From assembly GCA_036554605.1 (NCBI GenBank), contig DATBMY010000420.1:1-20166 (forward strand): a stretch of 20,166 nt of DNA, read 5' to 3'. The translations under genes were made by a program, and so were the position numbers. Shown in pieces: positions 6,524-14,577 of the stretch. The first letter of the stretch is position 1. Every line of letters starts with the position of its first letter. The notes under the pieces were generated by a model. That model did not search any database and had not been told where the DNA came from. It was given only the letters and a program-made list of their open reading frames with translations. The DNA comes from DATBMY01 sp036554605. Its GTDB lineage: Bacteria; Acidobacteriota; Blastocatellia; UBA7656.

Positions 6524-7640
6524 ATGGAATCACCTCTTCGGCCAGCAACCGCAGGCTGCGGCGCGTCTGCTCGTGCGTGAGAGAGCCGACCTGACACCCG
6601 GTCAGTATATTGCCCGCGCCGAGCAGTTGCTGGTAATGAATCAGCTTGTCGCGCACGGTCGCGGGGCTTCCCACTATGGCGTAAACGCCCTTCTCCACCT
6701 GGTCCCAGTTTTCGACCGAAAGCAGGAACTTCCCCTGGTTCTTCGTTATGGCGAGCGCCGACTTGATCGACGTGTAACCGGGCGGGGTGATGTCTATGCC
6801 CTTAAGCAGCTTTCGAGCGAAGTACCACAGGCTCGGCTCGAACTCGCGGCGCGCCTGCTCGTCGGTCTCGGCTACATAGACCGGGATGGCCCACCCCATC
6901 TGATCCGGGTCGGGGCTGTAGCCCTCGCGCTCGCACGCCTCTCTAAACAGGTCGAAGGTTCGCTTAAAGACATCGATGTGAAAATAAGGGATCCCCATAT
7001 AGGCGTAGCGGCGTTTCGCGACGAACTCCATGGTCTCAAGCGACCCGACGCCCGGAATCCATACCGGCGGGTGCGGCTGTTGCAGCGGGCGCGGCCACGG
7101 ATTGACGTAGCTCAGATGATAATGTTTTGAGAAGAAGCGGAACGGGCCCGGCTCGGTCCACGCGCGTATTATAAGATCGTGCGCCTCGCGAAACATCTCG
7201 CGCGCGTAAGTCGGGTTGATGCCGAGCGAGAAATATTCAGGCCCGCCGCCAACGACGAACCCCGCGATCAGCCGCCCGCCCGATATGCAATCAATCATCG
7301 CGAACTCTTCGGCCACGCGGGTGGGCGGGTTGTAGAGCGGCAGGGCGTTGCCGATGACCGCTATCTTTATGCGACTGGTCTGGCGCGCAAGGATCGAGGC
7401 GATCAGGTTTGGCGAGGGCATCAGCCCGTAGGCGTTCTGGTGATGCTCGTTTACGCAAACGCCGTCGAAGCCAAGCTCTTCGGCCAGGACGAGCGTATCG
7501 ATGTACTCATTATAAAGCTCGCCGCCGCGCGCGGGATCGAAGAGCGTGTTGGGGCACCATATCCAGGCCGAATCGTATTTCTGTTCGAAGTCTTCGGGCA
7601 GGAAAGGCCATGACATCAGGTGGAAGAAGAAGAAGCGCAT
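6486..7640 (-). CDS. LLM-class flavin-dependent monooxygenase
   Basis: A 384-residue luciferase-like monooxygenase, a TIM-barrel enzyme using reduced FMN (usually supplied by a reductase) and O2. Diagnostic features are LVLAEELGFDGVCVNEHHQNAYG near residues 50-70, the run IKIAVIGNALPLYNPPTRVAEEFAMIDCISGGR with the GRL(I)AGFVVGGG flavin-site segment, and PPVWIPGVGS. The start at 7640 (MRFFFFHLMSWPF) is chosen because AAGGAGG lies 6 nt upstream and a sigma70-like promoter just before it; an upstream in-frame start at 7694 would fall inside the promoter -35 region. The hydrolase gene overlaps its 3' end by 38 bp, so the two enzymes probably act in sequence, oxidation followed by hydrolysis. The substrate cannot be told from sequence. 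Confidence 0.92.
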   Translation of the reverse strand: MRFFFFHLMSWPFLPEDFEQKYDSAWIWCPNTLFDPARGGELYNEYIDTLVLAEELGFDGVCVNEHHQNAYGLMPSPNLIASILARQTSRIKIAVIGNALPLYNPPTRVAEEFAMIDCISGGRLIAGFVVGGGPEYFSLGINPTYAREMFREAHDLIIRAWTEPGPFRFFSKHYHLSYVNPWPRPLQQPHPPVWIPGVGSLETMEFVAKRRYAYMGIPYFHIDVFKRTFDLFREACEREGYSPDPDQMGWAIPVYVAETDEQARREFEPSLWYFARKLLKGIDITPPGYTSIKSALAITKNQGKFLLSVENWDQVEKGVYAIVGSPATVRDKLIHYQQLLGAGNILTGCQVGSLTHEQTRRSLRLLAEEVIPYVRQAQEATVRS

Positions 7641-7666
7641 TTGAGACCTCCTTTGCCGGATACGGC

Positions 7667-7694
7667 AATATACATAATCGGCGAAGGATTTCAA
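7667..7694 (-). promoter_or_regulatory. Sigma70-like promoter for the monooxygenase-hydrolase pair
   Basis: On the minus strand TTGAAA (7689-7694, five of six to TTGACA) is followed after 16 bp by TATATT (7667-7672, five of six to TATAAT). Transcription would start near 7660, about 20 nt before the ATG at 7640. It lies in the 64-bp gap after the small membrane protein gene, so the two enzyme genes can be expressed separately from the upstream membrane genes. Confidence 0.55.
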
Positions 7695-7704
7695 AACCGC
7701 GCGG

Positions 7705-8100
7705 TCAGCTATCTTCTTTCTTTCCCAGCCTCCCGACCGCCGACGCCGACAAAAAGCCTAGCAGCGCGCCGAGCACTATGTTGAACGATTGCAGCGCAAG
7801 CGCCTCTCTTCGCCTGTGCTCTATGGCTTCGTCCTTGAGCGTGTCGATGAGGAACGCCCGCGCCTCCTGATCGGTGACCCTCGCCGCCAGCTCGTTGAGA
7901 TTCTCATCGAGCGCCGGGTTCTGCTCGCGGGTAAAGAATGATAAGTATCCGGTCGCAAGGAAGAGAACCAGATAAGCCACGAGCACCGCCCACCAGAGCA
8001 CGCTCGGGCGCACGCTCGCGGCCGAGGGGACGATCATCCTATCAGGGCCTTCAGGAGAATCGTCTGCCTTTGCAGCGGGGCCGAGTCTTTCAGCAGTCAT
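7705..8100 (-). CDS. Small two-helix membrane protein of unknown function
   Basis: The 131-residue product has a polar, Pro-rich N terminus, a strong membrane helix at about residues 34-56 (VLWWAVLVAYLVLFLATGYLSFF), a charged, mostly helical middle of about 45 residues (DENLNELAARVTDQEARAF) and a second helix at about 102-124, ending with a basic/acidic tail. The two helices with a charged loop suggest that the loop faces the periplasm. GGGAGAG lies about 8 nt before the ATG. It follows the GT-C-like gene by 21 bp in the same direction and is probably cotranscribed. I do not recognise the family. Confidence 0.75.
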   Translation of the reverse strand: MTAERLGPAAKADDSPEGPDRMIVPSAASVRPSVLWWAVLVAYLVLFLATGYLSFFTREQNPALDENLNELAARVTDQEARAFLIDTLKDEAIEHRRREALALQSFNIVLGALLGFLSASAVGRLGKKEDS

Positions 8101-8121
8101 ACTTGCTCTCCCTCGGTAATC

Positions 8122-9843
8122 TTATACGTGCCGCGTAGTATCGGGTGGCACGGCTGCGATTCTAGTTGCCGAGAGCTGTTGTTGCAATGGATTGTCGTAA
8201 GATGCGCCACTTACTCGTCTTTTATTGCGAAGCGCCGGAAGTGCGCCGAGCATAATAATCCAGGAAGCGATGCTCACGATTATCGACCATAGTCGTCGCG
8301 GCGGCTCTTGAAATTGAATCGTCACCGTGGCGGGGCGTTCGGGCAGCGAAACTATCAAGGCGCCATCGTCCCCGGCGCGGGTCTGGAGAGCGCCCGCGTC
8401 GCTCGACGCCACCCAGTGCGGATAATAAAAGGTGCGCACGCGCGCGTCCGTGGCCGCGCCCTCGCCGACGCGAAAGACGCGGCGCTCGCGCTCCCACGAC
8501 TCGACTATGAATTCTCTGCCGGCGATCTCAAGATTGTCCGTCGCGCGGCGCGGCGCATCATCGGCCCAGGCGGGCAGCCATATCGGCAAGCTTTTCGACG
8601 ATGCGATTTTTTCGGCGAAGGGCTCGAAATAGCCCTGCTCGACAAATGAAGCAGGGCGGATGATCTGAAATGCGGTGAAGGCCGTCGTTATAACGACCGG
8701 CGCAAAAGCGAGAAGCGCCCAGGACCTCCGCGGGCTGCTCGCCTTTGCCTTCCAGTAATCGATTGTCGCGGCGAGCGCCACGGGGCCGCTCATCGAGAGT
8801 ATGGCTAGCCACCTCCATGGAAACTCGACTCTCTGGAGCGGAGCAAGCACTTGCCATACCGGCTCGCTCACGGGCAGCGTCATCAGAAGCGAGAGAACCG
8901 CGACGAGGCCGACCGCCTTTAAGGCCGGGTGAGCCGCGCCGCGTTGCCTTTTTCCTAAGAGAGCAAGCGCGGGCAATAGCATCAAGACCGTCATCGAGCC
9001 GAGTATATTGGCCCACCAGGTATTCGACCCATCAAATACTTTACCGAAGAGAAAGTTGTACCTGTAATCGAACCACAATCCGGCCTGTGAAGAGCCGCCC
9101 CTCATCCACGACAGCTCCGAAACCATCGTAAACCAGAAGAACGCGCTTGCCGCGAGCGCCGCCGCCACCGATACCGCAAGCCTGGCAAGCGTAGAAGCCG
9201 CGCGAGCGCGGTTGAGCCTCGCGATCGAGTATATAGCAAGCGCGACCGAGCCAATGACCGCTAGCGGCAGGTGAGTCAACACGAGCAGCGCATAAGAGAC
9301 CGCGAGCCCTATGCACTCGCGCGCGGTTCCTCTGCGGCAGACCCGCTCCGCGAACGCGAAAGCAAAAGGCAGGACGGCGCCCGCAGCATATTGGGTGAGC
9401 AGGCAGGCCTGGTAAAACTCGTTTACGTGAAAAGGCGCGATCAGGTAAAAGATGCCCGCCCAGACTGCCTGCTTGCGAGGGAGCATGGCTTTTGCCCAGT
9501 AATAGACGCCAAGCCCGCCCGCCGCCGTAAGCAGTGTGAATATGAGTATGCTGCCGTAATACCATCCACCCGCGAGCGCGCGCCCGAGCGATAGCAGGTA
9601 ATAAAGCAATGGAGGATAGAAGCGAAAGCTGACGTCGCCGTAGCCATATGAAGCCAGATTGTTCCACCCGGGATAAAGCGCGCCGTCGCTCAAGGATTGG
9701 TGGAGCGATGTGGCCATGCGGTAATGATGCGGAAGATCGTTTCCGCGAGGCACGCCGAATATAGCGGCCGGGACCATTATGATGATCGCCAGGGCGACTA
9801 TAAGCAGGGGACCGCGCCGCTCGGGTGTTAAGAATTTATTCAT
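8122..9843 (-). CDS. Polytopic membrane protein, 6-pyruvoyl-tetrahydropterin synthase-related / GT-C-like
   Basis: This 573-residue inner-membrane protein has about ten to twelve helices. The first extracytoplasmic loop carries GNDLPHHYRMATSLHQSL followed by YPGWNNLASYGYGDVSFRFYPPLLYYLLS, the signature of the PTPS_related (PF10131) family, which has the layout of GT-C glycosyltransferases (an acidic residue soon after helix 1 and a PPLLYYL loop). A C-terminal extracytoplasmic beta-rich domain (about residues 415-525) is followed by a last helix (LWSIIVSIASWIIMLGAL). Such proteins probably transfer sugars from lipid-linked donors to extracytoplasmic acceptors; the name PTPS-related is historical and does not imply pterin synthesis. 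The start is ATG at 9841-9843; the ribosome site is weak. It is the first gene of the minus-strand set, with the small membrane protein 21 bp downstream. Donor and acceptor are unknown. Confidence 0.8.
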   Translation of the reverse strand: MNKFLTPERRGPLLIVALAIIIMVPAAIFGVPRGNDLPHHYRMATSLHQSLSDGALYPGWNNLASYGYGDVSFRFYPPLLYYLLSLGRALAGGWYYGSILIFTLLTAAGGLGVYYWAKAMLPRKQAVWAGIFYLIAPFHVNEFYQACLLTQYAAGAVLPFAFAFAERVCRRGTARECIGLAVSYALLVLTHLPLAVIGSVALAIYSIARLNRARAASTLARLAVSVAAALAASAFFWFTMVSELSWMRGGSSQAGLWFDYRYNFLFGKVFDGSNTWWANILGSMTVLMLLPALALLGKRQRGAAHPALKAVGLVAVLSLLMTLPVSEPVWQVLAPLQRVEFPWRWLAILSMSGPVALAATIDYWKAKASSPRRSWALLAFAPVVITTAFTAFQIIRPASFVEQGYFEPFAEKIASSKSLPIWLPAWADDAPRRATDNLEIAGREFIVESWERERRVFRVGEGAATDARVRTFYYPHWVASSDAGALQTRAGDDGALIVSLPERPATVTIQFQEPPRRLWSIIVSIASWIIMLGALPALRNKRRVSGASYDNPLQQQLSATRIAAVPPDTTRHV

Positions 9844-9912
9844 AAATCGCCGGGCGAATGTTTTTGAACGGAGCCTTGGAAATCAACGGAGGGGCTTTAC
9901 CTTGTGGGCGAG

Positions 9913-9921
9913 AGTATAACA
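9913..9921 (-). promoter_or_regulatory. Candidate extended -10 promoter for the GT-C-like operon
   Basis: The minus strand reads TGTTATACT, an extended -10 (TGn) with TATACT, five of six to consensus; the -35 is poor. The start would be near 9906, giving a leader of about 63 nt before the ATG at 9843. Confidence 0.4.
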
Positions 9922-9980
9922 TAGCCCTCACTCATCAAGAATAGAAAGGGTGAAGCAGCGCGCACGCATGCTTTTTCTGA

Positions 9981-10009
9981 TTGTATAAAGAATCTTGTAA
10001 TGATATATG
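9981..10009 (+). promoter_or_regulatory. Candidate promoter for the S9 oligopeptidase gene
   Basis: TTGTAT (9981-9986) and TATATG (10004-10009) are separated by 17 bp, and the -10 is preceded by TGA (extended -10). The matches are partial (three and four of six). A start near 10016 would leave about 25 nt before the ATG at 10041. Confidence 0.3.
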
Positions 10010-10040
10010 CTCCCGCGTGCGATCTGAAAAAAGGTCTGTC

Positions 10041-12200
10041 ATGAAGAGAATTACTACGGCGTTGCTACAGCTTTCGCTTTTTTCGTCATTAATCATAACC
10101 GCGCCGGGCCGAGCTGTTTTCATGCAGGATGCCGCGGGCGTCAATCCGCCCGTTGCCAGACGAGTTCCTAAGACGACCGAGATTCATGGCTACAAGCTCG
10201 TGGATGATTACTTCTGGTTGCGGGAAAAGTCGAGCCCCGAAGTCCTCAAGTACCTCGAAGCGGAAAATGCCTATACGGAAGCGGTGATGAAACCGACCGC
10301 CGCATTTCAACAGACGCTCTACCGCGAGATAGTTGCGCGCGTAAAGGAGACCGACGTAGAAGTCCCGTACCGGTACGGCGACTACTTTTATTACTCACGC
10401 ACGGAAAAGGGGAAGGATCATCCGATACTCTGCCGCAAGCGCGCGGGCGCTGCCGCCAGGGAAGAAGTTACTCTCGATCTCAATAAGCTAGCGCAGGGCG
10501 GCGAGATAAATCTCGGCGCTTACGTCGTGAGCGATGACGGCAATTATCTGGCCTATTCTATCGAGACGACCGGGTATCTTCAGTTCACGCTCTACGTCAA
10601 AGACCTTCGCACCGGCAGGCTGTTAGGGGAAAAGATCGAGCGCGTAGGGAATGTCGTCTGGTCAAATGATAACCGGCATCTCTTCTACACGACTGAAGAC
10701 CCCGTGAATAAACGCTCGGACAAGTTCTGGCGGCACACGGTAGGCACGAACAGAAACATTCTGCTCTACGAAGAGAAGGATGAACTCTTCGACATCAGCG
10801 TACATCGTTCGCGCGACAAGAAGATGATACTGCTTGGCTGCCAGGCCAAGACCTCGTCCGAGTGGCGTTATCTGCCTGCCGCCGACGCAAGCGCCGAGTT
10901 GAAAACGCTGTGGCCGCGCGAGGAGGATCACGAATACGACGTCGATTATGACGGCGGCCAATTCTATTTCCGCACGAATAAAGGCGCCAAGAACTTCCGC
11001 GTTCTTGCCGCGCCGGGAGCTGACCCGCGCCCTGAAAAACTCAGAGAGTTTATCGCGCATCGCCCGGCGGCGAAGATAGAAGATCTGGCGTTCTTTGACG
11101 GCTACTCGATCGTGACGGAGCGCGAGGGCGGGCTGCCGCACCTGCGCGTGATCGATCTTAAAACGGGCGAGTCGCGCCGCATCCGGGTTCCGGAACAGGT
11201 CTACAATTTATATCTCGACGTAGATAATTATTCCTGGTCCGAATTCGACCGGAACCCCGAGTATAAAATTTCGGAAATCCGCTATCGCTACGAGTCTATG
11301 ATCACGCCGGACTCCGTCTTCGAGTACGATTTGAAGATGGGGCAAAGCAGGTTGCTCAAGCGGCAGGAGGTGCCGGGCGGCTATGACCGGCGGCGCTACG
11401 TCACCGAGCGCGCCTGGGCCACGGCCAGGGATGGCGCGCGCGTGCCGCTGTCGCTCGTCTATGCGAAGGGGGTGAAGCTGGACGGCGCGGCCCCGCTGCT
11501 GTTAAACGGATACGGCTCTTATGGCGCTTCGCTCGACCCCGGCTTTTCCTCCGCTCGATTGAGCCTGCTGGACCGGGGCGTTATCTTCGCCGTGGCGCAC
11601 GTCCGAGGCGGCGGCGAGATGGGAGAAGAATGGCGCGAGCAGGGGCGCATGATGAAAAAGATGAATACGTTCACCGATTTCATAGACTCCGCCCAGTGGC
11701 TCATCGATAATCGCTACACGTCGGCAAGACGGCTCGCGATAACGGGGCTCAGCGCGGGCGGGCTGCTTATGGGCGCGGTGACAAATATGCGACCCGATTT
11801 ATTCAAGGCGGTTGTTGCGGAAGTGCCGTTCGTTGATGCCATCAACACGATGCTTGATGCGAGCCTGCCGCTGACGACCAGTGAGTATCTCGAATGGGGC
11901 AACCCTGGGGAGAAGGCGGCATTCGATTATATTATGCGCTATTCGCCTTACGATAACATCAGGCCGCAGAATTACCCGGCGATGTTAGTCGAGGTATCGT
12001 TCAACGACAGCCAGGTGCCTTACTGGGAGGGCGCGAAATTTGTTGCCAAACTGCGCGCTATAAAGAGAGATGACAACCCGCTGCTGCTCAAGACGGAGAT
12101 GGAAGCCGGACATAGCGGCCCGACGGGACGCTATGATCTTTGGCGCAAAACCGCGTTCCGCTATGCTTTCATTCTCGCGCAAATAGGTATAAGCAAGTAG
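10041..12200 (+). CDS. S9A family serine peptidase (oligopeptidase B-like), probably exported
   Basis: The 719-residue product is a prolyl-oligopeptidase-family enzyme: an N-terminal seven-bladed propeller region (about residues 35-440) that limits access to short peptides, then an alpha/beta-hydrolase domain. Ser571 lies in TGLSAGGLL, Asp656 in EVSFNDSQVPYW and His691 in EAGHSGPTGR, a complete triad. The surroundings (LLNGYGSYGASLDPGFSSARLSLLDRGVIFA, RGGGEMGEEWREQG, TTSEYLEWGNP) are typical of oligopeptidase B, which cuts peptides of up to about 30 residues after basic residues. Unlike E. coli PtrB it begins with a hydrophobic signal-like segment (MKRITTALLQLSLFSSLIITAPG), so it probably acts in the periplasm. 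ATG at 10041 follows AAAAAAGG by 7 nt; an upstream in-frame start at 9981 would lie in the promoter and hide the signal peptide. Specificity is inferred from family only. Confidence 0.93.
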   Translation: MKRITTALLQLSLFSSLIITAPGRAVFMQDAAGVNPPVARRVPKTTEIHGYKLVDDYFWLREKSSPEVLKYLEAENAYTEAVMKPTAAFQQTLYREIVARVKETDVEVPYRYGDYFYYSRTEKGKDHPILCRKRAGAAAREEVTLDLNKLAQGGEINLGAYVVSDDGNYLAYSIETTGYLQFTLYVKDLRTGRLLGEKIERVGNVVWSNDNRHLFYTTEDPVNKRSDKFWRHTVGTNRNILLYEEKDELFDISVHRSRDKKMILLGCQAKTSSEWRYLPAADASAELKTLWPREEDHEYDVDYDGGQFYFRTNKGAKNFRVLAAPGADPRPEKLREFIAHRPAAKIEDLAFFDGYSIVTEREGGLPHLRVIDLKTGESRRIRVPEQVYNLYLDVDNYSWSEFDRNPEYKISEIRYRYESMITPDSVFEYDLKMGQSRLLKRQEVPGGYDRRRYVTERAWATARDGARVPLSLVYAKGVKLDGAAPLLLNGYGSYGASLDPGFSSARLSLLDRGVIFAVAHVRGGGEMGEEWREQGRMMKKMNTFTDFIDSAQWLIDNRYTSARRLAITGLSAGGLLMGAVTNMRPDLFKAVVAEVPFVDAINTMLDASLPLTTSEYLEWGNPGEKAAFDYIMRYSPYDNIRPQNYPAMLVEVSFNDSQVPYWEGAKFVAKLRAIKRDDNPLLLKTEMEAGHSGPTGRYDLWRKTAFRYAFILAQIGISK

Positions 12201-12288
12201 CAAGCTTGAGCTATCTGCCGGTCTTGTTCCAGAATCAGTACGGGATTGTGTGACGTATATCAAAAGTGATACACTTCCCGCATACGGC

Positions 12289-12837
12289 ATGGACGCAACC
12301 TTGATAAATCAGCTTAATAGCTATCAAGATATAGCATCTCTTTCGACAATGGTTATTGCAATCGCTACGACCGCATGCGTTATCTTTTCATTCCTTTTAT
12401 GGCGAGTAACAAAGAACTCGACAGAGATTACTCAAAACGTCTTTGAAATCGCTAACAGGCCCTACGTTGCCATTCATAATTGTAAGTTCGAATATGACAA
12501 TAGCCGGCTGCGCATAGAGACGGAGATTAAGAATTTCGGCGATGTCTGTGCGATAGATGTTCACGCTCATTGGAGAGTGGTGCTAAATGACAAGCCTGTG
12601 CCGACAACAAAGAACATCAACTCCTTTGGAGTTCTTCCGCCGCAAGCGATAACTCTCATAAAGACTATTTCGAACCCTGGCGAGAATGCGCAGGTCAGCG
12701 AGATTAAGCCCGAGCTTCATGTGCTCTTCAATCTGAGTTACAAGGATGAGGCGAGGCAAGAGTATTATTATCGCGAATGGCTATACTATGACCAGGACGT
12801 AAAAATGTTCATAAACATGGGCAGCGACGCAAACTAA
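12289..12837 (+). CDS. Membrane-anchored protein of unknown function, low-GC
   Basis: The ATG reading gives 182 residues; an in-frame GTG at 12250 would add 13. One membrane helix lies at about residues 17-39 (LSTMVIAIATTACVIFSFLLW). The following domain (about 50-170) is predicted mostly beta: NRPYVAIHNCKFEYDN, LRIETEIKNFGDVCAIDVHAHW and FNLSYKDEARQEYYYREW, a pattern seen in Ig-like or beta-sandwich domains of single-pass proteins, but no family is recognised. Its base composition is clearly more AT-rich than the flanking genes and codon choice differs, suggesting acquisition by transfer. No strong ribosome site precedes either start. It stands alone between the peptidase and the FAD enzyme. 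Confidence 0.75.
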   Translation: MDATLINQLNSYQDIASLSTMVIAIATTACVIFSFLLWRVTKNSTEITQNVFEIANRPYVAIHNCKFEYDNSRLRIETEIKNFGDVCAIDVHAHWRVVLNDKPVPTTKNINSFGVLPPQAITLIKTISNPGENAQVSEIKPELHVLFNLSYKDEARQEYYYREWLYYDQDVKMFINMGSDAN

Positions 12838-12988
12838 CCCCGTTCGACACTTCAATCGATAACCGCTCATCGTCGAAATACGGAAACCGCCGGGAAATTC
12901 GGGCGTTTGATTACAAGTCCTTTAACTGTTACTTTCAATAGTAGCCGTCGGGCGGAAAGGATTCTATCGCAGCGACTTAAGCTAAGAC

Positions 12989-13002
12989 CGAACCGAGGTT
13001 CG
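12989..13002. promoter_or_regulatory. Perfect dyad before the FAD oxidoreductase gene, possible operator
   Basis: CGAACC (12989-12994) and GGTTCG (12997-13002) are exact reverse complements separated by GA, centred about 28 bp before the ATG at 13024. In size and place it could be an operator or a short hairpin in the leader. A weak -35/-10 pair (TTGATT 12907, TACTTT 12930) lies upstream. No regulator gene is adjacent. Confidence 0.3.
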
Positions 13003-13023
13003 TTCAATACGTATAAACTGATT

Positions 13024-14394
13024 ATGGAAACAGGCACAAACCACTATGACGTGATTGTGATGGGCGGAGGGCCCGCGGGCAGCAGCGTTGCAAGCATCCT
13101 CGCCCGCGAGGGCCGCAGGGTCGTTCTCTTCGAGAAAGAGGAATTTCCGCGCCACCATATCGGCGAATCGCTGATGACCGATACTTATTGGACGTTCCAG
13201 CGGATGGGTTTCCTCGATAAGCTGAAGCAGAGCCCGTTCGTCGTCAAATACAGCGTCCAGTTCGCGAACTCCGCCGGGAAAGAGTCTCGCCCCTTTTACT
13301 TCTTCGAAGCCAATCATCACGAAAGCGCCGTCACCTGGCAGGTAACCCGCGCCGTCTTCGACAAGATGCTGATCGACCACGCCGAGGAGCAGGGCGCAAC
13401 CGTCCATCAGAGAACGCCCATCAAACAGGTGCTTTTCGATAAAGACCAGGCCATCGGCGTAGAGGCGCAGATGCGGGACGGGTCGCTTCAGAAGTTCTAC
13501 GCGAAAGTCATAGTCGACGCCACCGGACAAAGCGCCATGCTGTCGAACAGGTTCGGCTGGCGCGTCCGCGATCATAAGCTCAAGAAGGCGGTGCTTTATT
13601 CCTATTTCAAAGGCGCGCGCCGCGAGCCGGACCTCAACGGGGGCGCCACTCTCGTGCTCAGGACGGAGCCGGGCAGCAACGGCTGGTTCTGGTATATACC
13701 GCTCGAAAACGATATCACGAGCGTCGGAATAGTCGCCGACCCCGGTTACCTTCACAGGGATCGCGGCAAAGACCTCGCGAAGATATACCACGAGGAGATC
13801 GAAAAATGTGAGCCCTGCCGCCGCCGCGTCGAAGGCGCAACCCGCGTTGATAAGATTTATTCGATCATAGATTACTCCTATCGCTCGAAAGAGAACGCCG
13901 GGAATGGATTCATACTGATCGGCGACGCGTACGGCTTTCTCGATCCGATATATTCTTCGGGCGTGCTGCTGGCGCTGAAGATGGCCGAGCTTGCGGCCGA
14001 TGCGATTCACGACGCATTCCGTAATAATGACTTTTCCGCCGAGCGACTCGGCCAGTATCAGCCCATGCTCGATACGGGGATCGAGTCCATGCGCAAGCTG
14101 GTGCATGCATTCTACTCGGAAGGCTTCAGCTTTTCGCAATTCCTCAAGAAGTACCCGGAGCAGCGAGTCGGCGTCATCAACCTCCTGATCGGCAACGTCT
14201 TCAACGAGGGCGTCGATGGCATCTATGGGCCTATGTCTGAATTCGCCGAAATCCCGGCGCCGCTTTTCGAAGCGCTCGCTAACAACGAAGCAGATGGAAA
14301 CGGGGCGGCGAGCGAGGAATCAGAGGAGATGCTTTCCGCGAAGTACATGTACTATGACGACCGGGCAAGCGCGCGGGAATCAAGCGAAACCTGA
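13024..14394 (+). CDS. FAD-dependent oxidoreductase of the flavin halogenase / geranylgeranyl reductase group
   Basis: A 456-residue cytoplasmic flavoprotein. The N-terminal Rossmann fold carries GGGPAG (residues 14-19) and ends in the FAD-binding E of LFEKEEF; FPRHHIGESL (41-50) is the motif typical of flavin-dependent halogenases. WFWYIP at 221-226 matches the WxWxIP motif of that family, thought to keep the enzyme from acting as a monooxygenase. GDAYGFLDPIYSSGV (300-314) is the second FAD motif. Together these support the tryptophan-halogenase-like branch, but geranylgeranyl reductases and related dehydrogenases share much of this, and I cannot place the catalytic Lys of PrnA-type enzymes with confidence. 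The C-terminal tail is acidic and low in complexity. The start at 13024 is chosen because the GGGPAG fold then begins at residue 14 as usual; the ribosome site is weak. No biosynthetic cluster surrounds it. Confidence 0.85.
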   Translation: METGTNHYDVIVMGGGPAGSSVASILAREGRRVVLFEKEEFPRHHIGESLMTDTYWTFQRMGFLDKLKQSPFVVKYSVQFANSAGKESRPFYFFEANHHESAVTWQVTRAVFDKMLIDHAEEQGATVHQRTPIKQVLFDKDQAIGVEAQMRDGSLQKFYAKVIVDATGQSAMLSNRFGWRVRDHKLKKAVLYSYFKGARREPDLNGGATLVLRTEPGSNGWFWYIPLENDITSVGIVADPGYLHRDRGKDLAKIYHEEIEKCEPCRRRVEGATRVDKIYSIIDYSYRSKENAGNGFILIGDAYGFLDPIYSSGVLLALKMAELAADAIHDAFRNNDFSAERLGQYQPMLDTGIESMRKLVHAFYSEGFSFSQFLKKYPEQRVGVINLLIGNVFNEGVDGIYGPMSEFAEIPAPLFEALANNEADGNGAASEESEEMLSAKYMYYDDRASARESSET

Positions 14395-14430
14395 TAAGGC
14401 TTGATAGAACCTGAAAGCCTCTCGCGATTC

Positions 14431-14458
14431 TTGTCAAACCGCGCCCTTTAGATATAGT
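14431..14458 (+). promoter_or_regulatory. Sigma70-like promoter for the TPR protein gene
   Basis: TTGTCA (14431-14436, five of six) and TATAGT (14453-14458, five of six) are 16 bp apart. A start near 14465 gives a leader of about 113 nt. Confidence 0.5.
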
Positions 14459-14466
14459 CTTCAACT

Positions 14467-14512
14467 GGAAGAAGGCTATCTCAGCAAGCGAGTGTTTAGC
14501 CGCCCTTCTTCC
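14467..14512 (+). promoter_or_regulatory. Leader hairpin upstream of the TPR gene
   Basis: GGAAGAAGG (14467-14475) and CCTTCTTCC (14504-14512) are exact reverse complements around a 28-nt loop. The stem begins within a few bases of the predicted transcription start (about 14465), so it would sit at the very 5' end of the mRNA. There is no T-tract after it, which speaks against an ordinary terminator for the FAD gene. The leader continues with an ACCTC segment able to pair weakly (5 bp) with the ribosome site. Confidence 0.45.
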
Positions 14513-14577
14513 GGTCTTTGATGCCCAGCCTGTTGACCTCACAATCCTGTCGTTTGTCAAAACAATGGAGGTGAGCT

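Noticed and set aside
8122..9843. A true 6-pyruvoyl-tetrahydropterin synthase
   Set aside because: The protein is a polytopic membrane protein; the family name only reflects an old annotation, and no pterin-binding site is present.
12246..12288. Toxin-antitoxin type operator before the low-GC gene
   Set aside because: The GTATATCA/GTGATAC words are only imperfectly symmetrical and no toxin or antitoxin frame is present.
12982..14139. 385-codon antisense frame under the FAD oxidoreductase gene
   Set aside because: A long shadow frame caused by GC-rich codon use; the plus-strand protein has clear FAD motifs.
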